From Halosimplex rubrum (GTDB lineage Archaea; Halobacteriota; Halobacteria; Halobacteriales; Haloarculaceae): a stretch of DNA of 64,000 nt. The translations under genes were made by a program, and so were the position numbers. Shown here in pieces: positions 7,943 to 15,855 of the stretch. Position 1 is the first letter of the stretch. The number at the start of each line of letters is the position of its first letter. The notes under the pieces are model-generated. The model saw only the letters and a program-made list of their open reading frames with translations, had not been told where the DNA came from and did no database searches. Where the stretch lies: contig NZ_CP058910.1 of the NCBI RefSeq assembly GCF_013415885.1, positions 2,852,001 through 2,916,000 of the forward strand, written 5' to 3'.

Positions 7943-8458
7943 CTATGTGTTTGCCGATTCCAAATAATCTGGTTTGTTTTCCCCATTAGCTGCGAATTTG
8001 AAGAGCGTTGATTGATTTTCAGGATGGGTTTCTAACCTGTTATGCAAGGTTGTGTGTTCACTGTGCGATAGCAATTCGAGATTAGTCGGACGATTATCGA
8101 AGGCAATCTTCGTTTGATGATGGACATCACGGTTGTACACAGCTTTGGTGCCATGCTCAGCGACCATAACTAGTTGATGGATGTCGACTGATCTGTGTGA
8201 TCCGGACGCTTCCTCGTTGCCATCAGTATTCGTCCGGAAGGTACTGCGTCTGGTCCATGGTCCGGGGCCTCGAGTTGGAACTTTGCGGTCTTTCATTCGC
8301 CGGTGGACCGTTGTTATCGAAACCCCCACCTTCGTTGCGATGTCTTTGAGGGTCATTCCGTTGCCCCAATACATTTCTCGTAGGTTTTCGGCTGTATCCC
8401 AAACCCAGATTTTACGATTCATCTGAAGGGTCTGTTGTCGTGGGTCATCTGGTTCCAT
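7943..8458 (-). CDS. HTH plus HNH-type endonuclease, 171 aa
   Basis: The N-terminus has a Hin/Sigma-like helix-turn-helix, LREMYWGNGMTLKDIATKVG followed by VSITTVHRRMKDRKVP. The C-terminal half carries an HNH-3-like segment: VYNRDVHHQTKIAFDNRPTN followed by LELLSHSEHTTLHN, with paired His and the Asn/His pattern of that nuclease fold. Such proteins occur in haloviruses and as free-standing homing nucleases. The gene sits in an AT-rich island (7.6-9.1 kb) with codon use unlike the GC-rich neighbours, which suggests recent or viral origin. No intron or intein context is visible. Confidence 0.75.
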   Translation of the reverse strand: MEPDDPRQQTLQMNRKIWVWDTAENLREMYWGNGMTLKDIATKVGVSITTVHRRMKDRKVPTRGPGPWTRRSTFRTNTDGNEEASGSHRSVDIHQLVMVAEHGTKAVYNRDVHHQTKIAFDNRPTNLELLSHSEHTTLHNRLETHPENQSTLFKFAANGENKPDYLESANT

Positions 8459-9117
8459 GTTATCGTTCTAATTAGTAGTCAGAGCCGAATTATTATAATA
8501 TTTTCTTCATTTTCCAATTGATTGAAGGATATCTTCAGTTATTTATTTAGATTGGACTGTAATCTGCCATAGATCTTTCCAGAGACCACTAATGGCCGGA
8601 ATTTTAGCCCAAATTTCCAACCCTCTGCGAAATAGAATCACCCGCACTCAGGCATCTTATCTAGTAATACTGTATGCTTAATATAAATTCAATACACTCC
8701 GTGCGATTTGGAGAGGAGCATAATAACCACACTCACAAAATCAGTTTGACATTTCAATTCGTGATTTGGCGAGAAAATCATATCGTACGCCCAGTCGGAG
8801 TTGTGACAACTGGACCAGTAATTCGCCAGATAACCGAACAACACCCCCAATACGGTAGTCGGCTATCAGAGAAGTCACCACAAAGGAACTGTCCGAATCG
8901 TTCTGAACCACTAATAAAAATAGAATTTTTACTACTATCTCTTTCGGCTAAAAGTTCTAAGCGATTTTGTGAACATAGATCGCCCAAACGTGTGCACCCA
9001 GCAGGACGGGGAAATAAGTCGAAGCGACACATATTAGAATATTCTCCTACCCCTCGAACCTTACTTGGCTGTGAGACTCTAGTTGACAGCTCCTATAGCT
9101 ATGTTTAAACCCTACTC
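8459..9117. other. AT-rich region without a supported gene
   Basis: A 144-codon frame exists on the plus strand (8674-9108), but its product has no recognisable motif and is Ser/Arg/His-rich. The stretch includes TATA-like sequences and the 11-mer GTATGCTTAAT, which also occurs near 7679. Confidence 0.5.
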
Positions 9118-10400
9118 TTGACTGCCAACTTCGGCCTTACTCCGCGTTCTCTGCCGGCCCCGGCTACTCCCCGCCGCCGCGCTCATCATCTGGCCCCGCC
9201 CTGTCCTGCTTCTCGGCTCCGCCCTGATCAGCCCGCCCACGGCAACGCGGGGAGACTATCCCCCCGCTCTCTACACCAACCCCCACCCACCATCCTTCTC
9301 GCTCCCCTTCTCCCGAGTCAGAGAAGGGGTCCGCCGCGCCCACCCTCGAGTGCCGTCGCCCGTCGAGAGCTGTCCCTCCTGCTGTCGCTGTCTGCTGTCG
9401 CCGTCTGTTGTCGCCCTCCGCTCCCCGCCCCACCCACCAACCGCTGCCGCCGTCGTTGTCGTCGTCGCTCTCGCTCCCGCCCAATCCCCCACCCTCGCTC
9501 CTGCTCCTCGCCATCGCCCTCGTCGTCGACGCCGACGTCGTCGCTGTCGCTATCGCCGCCCCCGGACCCCAGTGCTTCCGCTGTTCTCGCTCCACCCAAA
9601 CCCCATCGTCTCTCGAGACGCCGCCTCCTCCCTCTCGCTACGCGACATCGCCTCCGGCATATGCTGTCGCCGTCGCCCCCTCTCTCGTCGCCCCGGACCC
9701 AGCTGTTCTCCGTCGCCGTTCGCCGCGAAGATGACTCCCCATCATGGCGAGTCCAGACCACTCCCCGAATCGCCGCCCCCCGGCGCGACCGCAGCAGTCC
9801 CCCGCCCATGCCGAGCCACGACGGACCCACCACCTCGCCACTCGTTCGCCAGCCACCCATCCTCGCTGTTCGGTCCTCGTCAGACGACTCCCGTAGCCCC
9901 ACCCCTCACCAGACGATCTCCCCCGCCGCTGCGCTCACCAGACGTCGTCCACCGAAGCCGCCGGTCGCCTCCTCGCTCCTCGCTGTCTTCTCAACTCAGT
10001 CCCTCGCCAGTCGCCGCCGCCGAGATCGTCCACGCCACACCTCGCCGTTGACGCCTCCTGTCCTCCTCGCCTCGCCGCGCCTCTGCCCCGCCTCCACCCG
10101 TGCGCTCCCCCAGGGTTCCCTCCACTATCAACAATCTGGTAGTACCTCTATCGCCTACGCTCCCACTCCACCCCTCTCCCCCGCCGGCTCCTCGGCTCTG
10201 CCTGAATCAGCCGCCACGCGACTACCCACTGGAACTTCAACTCCCCTGAACCCTAATTGTGTAATTTCGGCTGGTCATGTTCGAGCAATAGAGATTGCTT
10301 TAGAGATGCTATCGAAGGCTCTCAGTTTGTGGCTGAACGTGTTCGCTCGATTTCGGCCCCTCCAGAGTAATGATTTACCCCCGTTAATCCTGCCGCCATA
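9118..10400. other. 1.3-kb pyrimidine-rich, low-complexity tract
   Basis: The plus strand is strongly enriched in C and T: in 9421-9480 I count only 12 G and 4 A out of 60. It is built from short variants of CCTC, CGCC, TCGCTC and CCGTCGTCG. The open frames that result (430 aa on plus, up to 194 aa on minus) encode Pro/Arg/Ser or Gly/Arg/Arg-rich products with no domain and no acidic bias, and I do not accept them as genes. The opposite strand is a long GA-rich strand. Confidence 0.7.
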
Positions 10401-10402
10401 CC

Positions 10403-10847
10403 GTAATTAGTGGAAATGTAGTCTAAAACGTATAAGATAATATGGGTGGGTCGGATTCGATTGCCGTCTGGTAATTAGGGGTGGTCTGAGCCGCTGGTTC
10501 ATGGGTTATTACGACTACCTTGAATTCCATCGCCGTCCCGTAATTAGCCATCTAATGAGTGGGTGCGTCAATCCTGCTGCCGTCCCGTAATTACAGTTGT
10601 TATCGTCGGTAGTAGACGCCGAAAATCCCGGTAATCACGAACCCCCGGTAATCCGCGCCCCGTGGTGTAATTAGGGGTTTGATTAGGAGCAGGCGCAATT
10701 CGGACGCCGTCCTGTAATTACGGCTTGGCTTGGGGGAGCTGTTGATCCAGTTTCGGGTGTAATGAGAGAGCATCCAAACTGGGGGTGCGTCCGGTAATTA
10801 CACGTCTAATGAGGTGTTCCGATGATTCGGCCGCCGTCTGGTAATTA
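10403..10847 (+). repeat. GTAATTA repeat array with higher-order 127-bp period
   Basis: Eight exact copies of GTAATTA occur at 10403, 10471, 10540, 10587, 10667, 10714, 10794 and 10841. The second member of each close pair, and several others, are preceded by GCCGTCYNG. From 10540 on, the spacing alternates 47 and 80 bp exactly, giving a 127-bp unit repeated at 10540, 10667 and 10794. Eleven bases after the first member of each pair is TCTAATGAG (10551, 10805) or a variant. Weaker copies (GTAATCA at 10631, GTAATGA at 10759) fill the longer gaps. The first two spacings are 68 and 69 bp. Confidence 0.8.
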
Positions 10848-11297
10848 GAGCGTGCTCTGACTGCCGTTAGTATAAGAATCGTGATATGGGGTGGTGCTAT
10901 TCGGGAAGGTTCGGAGCTTGATCGACGGTTGGTATTGGTTCAGGCTCATGTTCACGCGAGGAGCGCGCCACCAGTTACGTGGTATCGACGCGACCCCCGA
11001 GGTTTGTCGTGTGTATGCCGACGCGGAGGCGTTCTCCACCCGTTGCGAACAAAATCTGCGAAGACTGCGAGTAGTTCGCGTACAGATTCTGCGAAGATTG
11101 CGAAAACGCCGAGGGTGGGAGGCACCAGCGGTCGCGTGCCGAGGCCGGGGTGACGGCTATGGCGGTGCGGTGGCTACCGGTACCCGAGATCCTGGCGTGT
11201 CCGAAAAGAATGCCTGTTGTGGAGTGTCGTTGAGCTTCGCGTCCACGGAGTTCGAGCAGATGCTGGCCGAACTGTAGAGCCAGCCCAACGACTCTGG
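10848..11297. other. Region without a supported gene; short direct repeat
   Basis: An 18-bp direct repeat with two mismatches (ATCTGCGAAGACTGCGA type) occurs at 11053-11070 and 11085-11102. A 128-aa plus-strand frame across the region is basic and unlike haloarchaeal proteins, so it is not called. Confidence 0.45.
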
Positions 11298-11492
11298 TTA
11301 CGCTTCTGCTCCGTCAGCTTCCTCGTCCGCCCCGTCGTTCGCTGCCGGGGAGACCTCGCCCTCTTGGCCGAGGTCAATGACGAGCGCACCGGGGACTTTC
11401 ACGCTACCGATGTCTTCGTCCCACTCCGGCGGGTACCGAATCGTTTGGTCTGGCTTGATGTTGTGCTGCTTGAGGAACCCGCTCACCGACAT
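11298..11492 (-). CDS. Small acidic hypothetical protein, 64 aa
   Basis: The product begins MSVSGFLKQHNIKPDQTIRY, contains PPEWDEDIGSVKVPGALVID and ends in an Ala/Glu/Asp-rich tail. It has clear haloarchaeal character. It lies 21 bases after the stop of a broken upstream gene on the same strand and may have formed an operon with it. No family is recognised. Confidence 0.6.
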   Translation of the reverse strand: MSVSGFLKQHNIKPDQTIRYPPEWDEDIGSVKVPGALVIDLGQEGEVSPAANDGADEEADGAEA

Positions 11493-11513
11493 GGAGACAC
11501 GATCATCGTTCCA

Positions 11514-11746
11514 CTAGAGCGAGTAGACGTTCGTCCGGTCGTAGTCTTCCTCCAGCGGGATGATTGCGATCTCGTTGTCGTCCTCGTTGTACGCCCGGAT
11601 AACTGCTTTCTTCCCTTTGAGGTACTGCTTGGACACCGTGGAGTTCGGCGCGAGCTGGCCGTTCTCCCGAAGCGAGACGAACTCCAGCCTGTGGAAAACT
11701 CCGTAGCCTTCGTCACTGAGCGCGTCCGAGATTTCGTCGAGGAGTG
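11514..11746 (-). pseudogene. 5'-truncated hypothetical gene
   Basis: The frame reads LLDEISDALSDEGYGVFHRL, then EFVSLRENGQLAPNSTVSKQ, then KGKKAVIRAYNEDDNEIAII and LEEDYDRTNVYSL-stop. This is clearly protein-like and acidic, but an in-frame TAG precedes it and no start codon is available. It is therefore the C-terminal part of a gene whose 5' end has been lost near 11747. No family is recognised. Confidence 0.55.
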
Positions 11747-11762
11747 TCTACTGTTGTCGTTA

Positions 11763-11999
11763 TTAATCGCGAGCCATCCCCGGGCAGTCGTGTGCTTGGA
11801 TTCGCTCTGGTAATCCGACTCGTCCACAGACCGGGCACTCGACGAGCGGCGTCGGCGGGAGGTCACGACACTGCCGCAACGCGGCCTCCAGATGGGCACG
11901 GACGACGGCTGACTCACAGCGAGTGAGTGCTTGTGCGAGGTGCATCTCGAGTGCTTCGCGCGTGGTCTGTCCCTGTTCGGGACGCGTCCGCCGCGTCAT
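11763..11999 (-). CDS. Small protein with a C-terminal zinc finger, 78 aa
   Basis: The start at 11999 gives MTRRTRPEQGQTTREALEMH, a helical acidic middle (LAQALTRCESAVVRAHLEAA) and a C-terminal CPVCGRVGLPERIQAHDC. That last segment is a CxxC...HxxxC-like zinc finger. A longer frame to 12116 adds a Ser/Pro-rich part that is probably not translated. Small zinc-finger proteins of this kind are common in haloarchaeal replicons, where most have no known role; some regulate. Confidence 0.65.
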   Translation of the reverse strand: MTRRTRPEQGQTTREALEMHLAQALTRCESAVVRAHLEAALRQCRDLPPTPLVECPVCGRVGLPERIQAHDCPGMARD

Positions 12000-12871
12000 C
12001 GTGGGCCTCGAAACAGTACGGGCTGGGTCAGGAGTTGATACAACTTGGTGGCGGTGTGTTGCCACTGGGGAAGATATTGCATGTGATTCAGAGGCAGGAG
12101 GTGATGGGGCGACCACGCCAGAACAACACCGTGCTGGGTCGTGGCCGTCACATTCCTTTTCAATCCCACCTCACCCCACTCGGGAGTTACAAACTTCCCG
12201 TCTCGAACCGATCCTTCTCAATCTCTCTAAACGCCCTCATTACGGACATCAGCTCTTATCCTAGCTCTTCGCTGCTGACTGTGATTACTATAGCACACCA
12301 AATATCCATGCTAAATTTCTCCCGTAGCCAGAAAAGGGGGGGAGGGGGGGAGAGGGGATCGGCAGCCTTGCGGCTGGGTGGTAGCTACAGTGTTGCTCAC
12401 TATCGACGGAATTTCTCCGCCGGCATCCGCCTCGGAGCCTCGCAGTTGGTGCTTCCGAGTGAACCATGTACTCCAGATTCCGTTGGCAGCCGATCGGAAT
12501 TCGGGCGTCCGCTCCCAGCTAGAGCGGACAGTCCGAACCACGATGACGGCCTGATCGCGTGTTAGGCGACCTACATGGGTTGCAACCTTTGATATCTTCC
12601 ACCTGCCGCACGCGACAGACGGCTTCTCCATGCTACCGGGGCTTACTTATTCAATATTGAATTCCACCATCAAATAAAGCTTCGTAAAATCCCCCTAAAA
12701 CCCGGTTTAATCAGGATATATGCGCTCTACGAACGGATTACTACATCAAACCGGTTGCTTGCGCATGTTCTCATCGTCCGATAACCCCTCCCGATTGGTC
12801 CTTCCCCGCCTCGGTGGGACCGTCTGCAGAGGATGCGTTTCACCGAATCTACTCCATACACAGCGTACATC
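12000..12871. other. Gene-poor stretch with a possible coding remnant
   Basis: On the minus strand near 12170-12265 the frames MSVMRAFREIEKDRFETG and FVTPEWGEVGLKRNVTATTQ abut across a frameshift and look like a decayed protein. ATTCAATATTGAAT (about 12650) is a perfect 14-bp palindrome. A G-run occurs at about 12338-12358. No intact gene is seen. Confidence 0.45.
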
Positions 12872-13024
12872 CTACGAGACATCATATTGAGCAAACGCAC
12901 GCCTGCCGCACGCTGGACACTCATCGGCCTCGGGCGTGACAGTCGTCCCACAGTGCCGGCACTCAACGATGCTGTCAGCCTTGTTGATTGCACGGAGGCG
13001 AGCGAGGAGTGTCCGAACCCCCAT
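12872..13024 (-). CDS. Zinc-ribbon microprotein, 50 aa
   Basis: The product starts MGVRTLLARLRAINKADSIV and contains ECRHCGTTVTPEADECPACG, two CxxC knuckles forming a zinc ribbon, before ending FAQYDVS. This matches a common haloarchaeal pattern of a short helix followed by a double CxxC. An alternative ATG lies one codon upstream (13027). Function is unknown; such proteins are suspected adaptors or regulators. Confidence 0.75.
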   Translation of the reverse strand: MGVRTLLARLRAINKADSIVECRHCGTTVTPEADECPACGRRAFAQYDVS

Positions 13025-13183
13025 CATCCATAGGCCCACTGCAGGACGGTATGTAGACGTATTGGCCGCACGTAATCGCCCACAATTCGGTCTGCTAGCC
13101 GCTGGAACAGTCGAAACCATTAGAGATACGCAATCAAACATAGAGATGGACGGACGAGTCATACGCTCCGTCCACCCCGTTCC

Positions 13184-13336
13184 ATGACCACAAACACGTC
13201 GCTGCTTGGTTACTGTCCGGACTGTGGCGACCAAATTACCCAAGCGTGGCTGCTTGTCGAATATGAGACAAGCGACGGCGAGAACGGTCTTTGGGCGGAG
13301 TGCCCCAGCTGCGAGGACGTCGTTGCGCCTGAGTGA
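13184..13336 (+). CDS. Zinc-ribbon microprotein (DUF7837-like), 50 aa
   Basis: The ORF reads MTTNTSLLGYCPDCGDQITQ, then AWLLVEYETSDGENGLWAEC and PSCEDVVAPE. It has two CxxC knuckles flanking a short beta segment with the recurrent phrase LVEYETSDG, which is typical of a haloarchaeal zinc-ribbon family (DUF7837 from memory). The gene diverges from the zinc-ribbon gene at 12872-13024. Confidence 0.8.
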   Translation: MTTNTSLLGYCPDCGDQITQAWLLVEYETSDGENGLWAECPSCEDVVAPE

Positions 13337-13786
13337 AACTCACGTCAGTTACGTGGTCTACGGGCGGCGGGGGCTGAGGGCCTAGGGACTTGTCTCCGGG
13401 GGCGATTCACGGGGGTCGGTTAGGATGGTTCGGGTGCTGTAGGTGCCGAAAATTGCCGCGAGTAGCCCCATCGGGAGATAGCGAAGGCGAGTGGGGGTGG
13501 CTGTGGAAAATATTAGAGTGTTCAGAAAATACACATAACGAGAGTAACCACTACCGTGTGTATCGCCAAGTTGGCGCCAGAATTGAGACCGCTGCCGCCA
13601 GATTACCTGTCACCACCCTTCGCCCTCCATCCCCATGGAGGAGCACCGGCGATACACCGCTTCACCGTTTTCGACTACACTGCAGAACCCGCTCGTTCTG
13701 AGAAGTTACTCCCCGTATTACCGCAAGTCGGCGTGGATCAGTCCGACTGAAATAAGGAGCATAGAGGATACGGGCAGCAGTCGTAG
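13337..13786. other. No supported gene
   Basis: Several short frames exist, but none has recognisable motifs or consistent composition. Confidence 0.5.
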
Positions 13787-14029
13787 CCGGTTCGACGATG
13801 GACGCAGTACGTCGCCAGCGGCGACGACGGCGAGCAGTTCCAGAAACGGCACTTCGACGACCGGCAGGGCTGGCACGAGACCACCATCCCTCGCCGAGCC
13901 GTTCGCGACGAGCTCATCACTCAGCTCACGCAGTCGCCCGCGACACCGGCGAAGCGGTCAGGTGAGGGAGTAGCCAGCGAGCCAGACACCTTCGTCGTGA
14001 AGCCAGTTCGAGAGCTCCGAACGCCGTAG
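13787..14029 (+). pseudogene. 5'-truncated paralogue of the backbone gene at 18913
   Basis: The frame reads RWTQYVASGDDGEQFQKRHF, then DDRQGWHETTIPRRAVRDEL, and ends EPDTFVVKPVRELRTP-stop. The intact protein at 18913-19353 shows the same pattern (KRTQFIAVDDVGETFQKRHY, ERLGWHESTVSRQAVREELI, FSVKPARALR). About 70 N-terminal residues are missing; an in-frame stop lies at 13784. The inverted repeat at 14039 follows its stop by 9 bp, as it does after the intact copy. Confidence 0.8.
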
Positions 14030-14038
14030 GGACTAGAC

Positions 14039-14080
14039 TTAACCAATATTCCCGATCAATACCGGCACAGTGTTGGTTAA
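14039..14080. repeat. Backbone inverted repeat, copy 1
   Basis: TTAACCAATA (14039-14048) and TGTTGGTTAA (14071-14080) are separated by 22 bp. This is one of four copies of the family TTAACCAACA-N21/22-TGTTGGTTAA. Confidence 0.85.
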
Positions 14081-14230
14081 CGGTGGGGCTGGGTCCACTC
14101 CCTCGCCCCACCCACCGCCCGACTCCTCGAGTGAGTGTACCCTGGCGGCCGGGCGATCCGAGGAGGGACCGAATCTGTACGCTATGAGTTGTTTGTCGGC
14201 GTCCCCAGAACGCGGAGCGTTCTGGTGTGC

Positions 14231-14290
14231 GCACGAGAAACGCGTTTCTCGTGCACGCCGGGAGGCGTGCAGCGCACGACAGCGTGCGCT
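14231..14290 (+). promoter_or_regulatory. Three consecutive hairpins upstream of the gene at 14303
   Basis: A perfect 24-bp palindrome (half-site GCACGAGAAACG, 14231-14254) is followed by GCACGCC/GGCGTGC with a 4-nt loop (14253-14270) and AGCGCACG/CGTGCGCT with a 4-nt loop (14271-14290). They end 12 bases before the ATG. They would fold in RNA as a structured leader or act as DNA binding sites. Confidence 0.6.
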
Positions 14291-14302
14291 GCGTGACCCA
14301 TT

Positions 14303-14593
14303 ATGCCTGGTCCCGATCCGCACGACGACACGAGTCGCGACTACGAACAGTTCGAGAAAGAACAGCTCGCCCAGGACCCCGACGCCGCCGGGGCCGATAC
14401 GGCCGACGTCGACGACAGGACGGCCCAGAACCTGGTCAGCGACCTCGTCGACGCGGACGTCGTCACTCCGGTTGCCGAGGACCAAGTTCTGGTTCACGAG
14501 CCCAGCAGCGCCGCGTTCGACTTGACGACGCAACTAGCCGTCTTCCACCGTGGCTGGACGGCCGGCCGTGACGCCGACGCGGAGGGCGAGTGA
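14303..14593 (+). CDS. Conserved-looking plasmid backbone protein, 96 aa
   Basis: The protein is acidic, beginning MPGPDPHDDTSRDYEQFEKE. A folded-looking C-terminal half contains NLVSDLVDADVVTPVAEDQVL and FDLTTQLAVFHRGWTAGRD. No family is recognised. Its TGA overlaps the next start (TGATG), so the two are translationally coupled. The gene sits just downstream of inverted-repeat copy 1 and a triple hairpin. Confidence 0.75.
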   Translation: MPGPDPHDDTSRDYEQFEKEQLAQDPDAAGADTADVDDRTAQNLVSDLVDADVVTPVAEDQVLVHEPSSAAFDLTTQLAVFHRGWTAGRDADAEGE

Positions 14594-14928
14594 TGCAGCA
14601 AACCCTCGTCGGCTGTGCGTTCTGCGACGCGCCGCCCGGAACCAAGACTGGAGAGGCCCATACCTGGGGACAGGACGAGCGGGTCACCCACCCGATCTGT
14701 GACGACTGCGCGATTCAGACGGAGCCGGATCCCGACGAGCGCGATCACGTCGCCTGTGACGGCTGTGGGCTGGTCGTCAACACGCTCGCAGCACTGACCC
14801 GGTTCCGGGTCGAACTCGGGCATCTCGAAGGCCCGTTGCAGTTGTGCGCCCGCTGTAGTCCAGGTGGGCTCGCGACGTACTGGACGTGCGACCTCGAGGA
14901 GCATCTTGTTGCGACGCCAGCGGAGTGA
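14593..14928 (+). CDS. Multi-zinc-knuckle protein, 111 aa
   Basis: Three Cys clusters are visible: CAFCDAPPG; ICDDCAIQTEPDPDERDHVACDGCG in two parts; and LCARCSPGG. They suggest two zinc-binding sites. It may correspond to the haloarchaeal family DUF7558 (from memory, uncertain). The ATG at 14593 overlaps the preceding stop; a GTG one codon earlier (14590) is an alternative. Its role is unknown, and its coupling to the 96-aa protein suggests joint function. Confidence 0.78.
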   Translation: MQQTLVGCAFCDAPPGTKTGEAHTWGQDERVTHPICDDCAIQTEPDPDERDHVACDGCGLVVNTLAALTRFRVELGHLEGPLQLCARCSPGGLATYWTCDLEEHLVATPAE

Positions 14929-15018
14929 CTCCATCCCGCGTCCCAAACAGGGAACTCCCCACAGAGATTACAACAAACAGTCCAAACAGCTATGTTCCAA
15001 CAGTCCCAACACTTGTCT

Positions 15019-15378
15019 ATGTCGAGCGGCGCTATCGATATCGAGGAGTTCGAGGACGCGGATGCCGACGACTTCGAGGAACGAACTGATACCGAGCGGA
15101 TCGTGTTGTTCCTCGACGAGCACGACGACCGTGCGTGGAAGGCGACGACGATCGCCGACCAACTCGGGCTGGAGACGGACGCGGTCAGTGCGATTCTGTC
15201 CCGCCTGAAGGAGCGCGGGCTCGTGCGACACAAGCGTCCGTACTGGGCAATCACGGACGACGAGGAACGGCTGCAGTCCGCCTATCGGCTCCACCGCCAC
15301 CACGAGACGGCTGACGAACAGTACGGCGAGGAGCGGCTTGAAGACCTCAAGACCGACGAGCTGGAGGACGTACAGTGA
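15019..15378 (+). CDS. Winged-helix antitoxin-type regulator paired with PemK
   Basis: The preferred start gives MSSGAIDIEEFEDADADDFE; an ATG at 14992 would add nine residues. The wHTH core is WKATTIADQLGLETDAVSAI, then LSRLKERGLVRHKRPYWAIT, with an acidic helical tail. The downstream toxin gene starts with GTG inside the last codon (4-bp overlap), the arrangement of a type II toxin-antitoxin operon. The regulator probably binds its own promoter and neutralises the toxin through the C-terminal tail. Confidence 0.82.
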   Translation: MSSGAIDIEEFEDADADDFEERTDTERIVLFLDEHDDRAWKATTIADQLGLETDAVSAILSRLKERGLVRHKRPYWAITDDEERLQSAYRLHRHHETADEQYGEERLEDLKTDELEDVQ

Positions 15379-15716
15379 CGGCATTCGAAGACCTGGAACG
15401 TGGCGACATCGTTTGGGCGAGCGACCCGCTCTCGGGGAAAGGCCGCCCGATGCTCGTGCTCGGAACTCCCCAATTCCCGACCCACGGCGTGCAACTCATC
15501 ACGGTCCTCATCTCCACGAAGACCTACCACGAGGAGTCACTCACACTCCGAGATGACGACTACGCGGGTGACTCACTCGGGAAACGAAGTCACGTCCTCC
15601 CGTGGTCGGTTGCGACGCTCACCAGTACTGCAGACGTCGACCACTATCTGACTTCGCTCGTCGACGACCGCATCGAGGACGTGGTGAACCAGCTGACTGA
15701 CTACATTTCCGCGTAA
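15375..15716 (+). CDS. PemK/MazF-family toxin, 113 aa
   Basis: The opening LERGDIVWASDPLSGKGRPM and then LVLGTPQF are the PemK/MazF SH3-like barrel signature (GDIVW...KxRPxLVL). The protein continues with LITVLISTKTYHEESLTL and ends with a helical LTSLVDDRIEDVVNQLTDYI. The family cleaves RNA at specific short sequences. The GTG start overlaps the upstream antitoxin stop, so translation is coupled. Confidence 0.88.
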   Translation: MTAFEDLERGDIVWASDPLSGKGRPMLVLGTPQFPTHGVQLITVLISTKTYHEESLTLRDDDYAGDSLGKRSHVLPWSVATLTSTADVDHYLTSLVDDRIEDVVNQLTDYISA

Positions 15717-15833
15717 GAACCACCGCTTGTCGTGGTAGCCATCAGCCCGTCAGTACGTCCTGTGTCAGTTGATTCTCGAGTGGTCGCGGCACGTGACGCC
15801 AGCAGCGGCACCCCAAACACCTTTTACTGATTC

Positions 15834-15847
15834 ACTGTAAACTGTAA
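15834..15847 (+). promoter_or_regulatory. ACTGTAA direct repeat, candidate operator
   Basis: ACTGTAAACTGTAA lies 9 bases before the GTG start of the HTH-PIN operon and overlaps the expected promoter region. It is a likely autoregulatory site, inferred from position only. Confidence 0.4.
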
Positions 15848-15855
15848 TTGAAACC

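Noticed and set aside
8674-9108. 144-codon plus-strand frame in the AT-rich island
   Set aside because: Mixed composition, no motif and no acidic bias; probably chance.
9118-10410. 430-codon open frame on the plus strand
   Set aside because: The product is Pro/Arg/Ser low complexity, without acidic bias or domain. The frame is open because a C/T-rich strand has few stop codons.
10403-10847. GTAATTA array as a CRISPR
   Set aside because: The conserved part is only about 7-16 bp, the spacing alternates 47/80 bp, and there are no cas genes.
10891-11277. 128-codon plus-strand frame
   Set aside because: Basic, Cys/Arg-rich, without recognisable fold, and covering a direct repeat; not accepted as a gene.
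13390-13973. Three overlapping plus-strand frames of 64-112 codons
   Set aside because: No coherent protein character; the real coding remnant here is the truncated paralogue from 13787 on.
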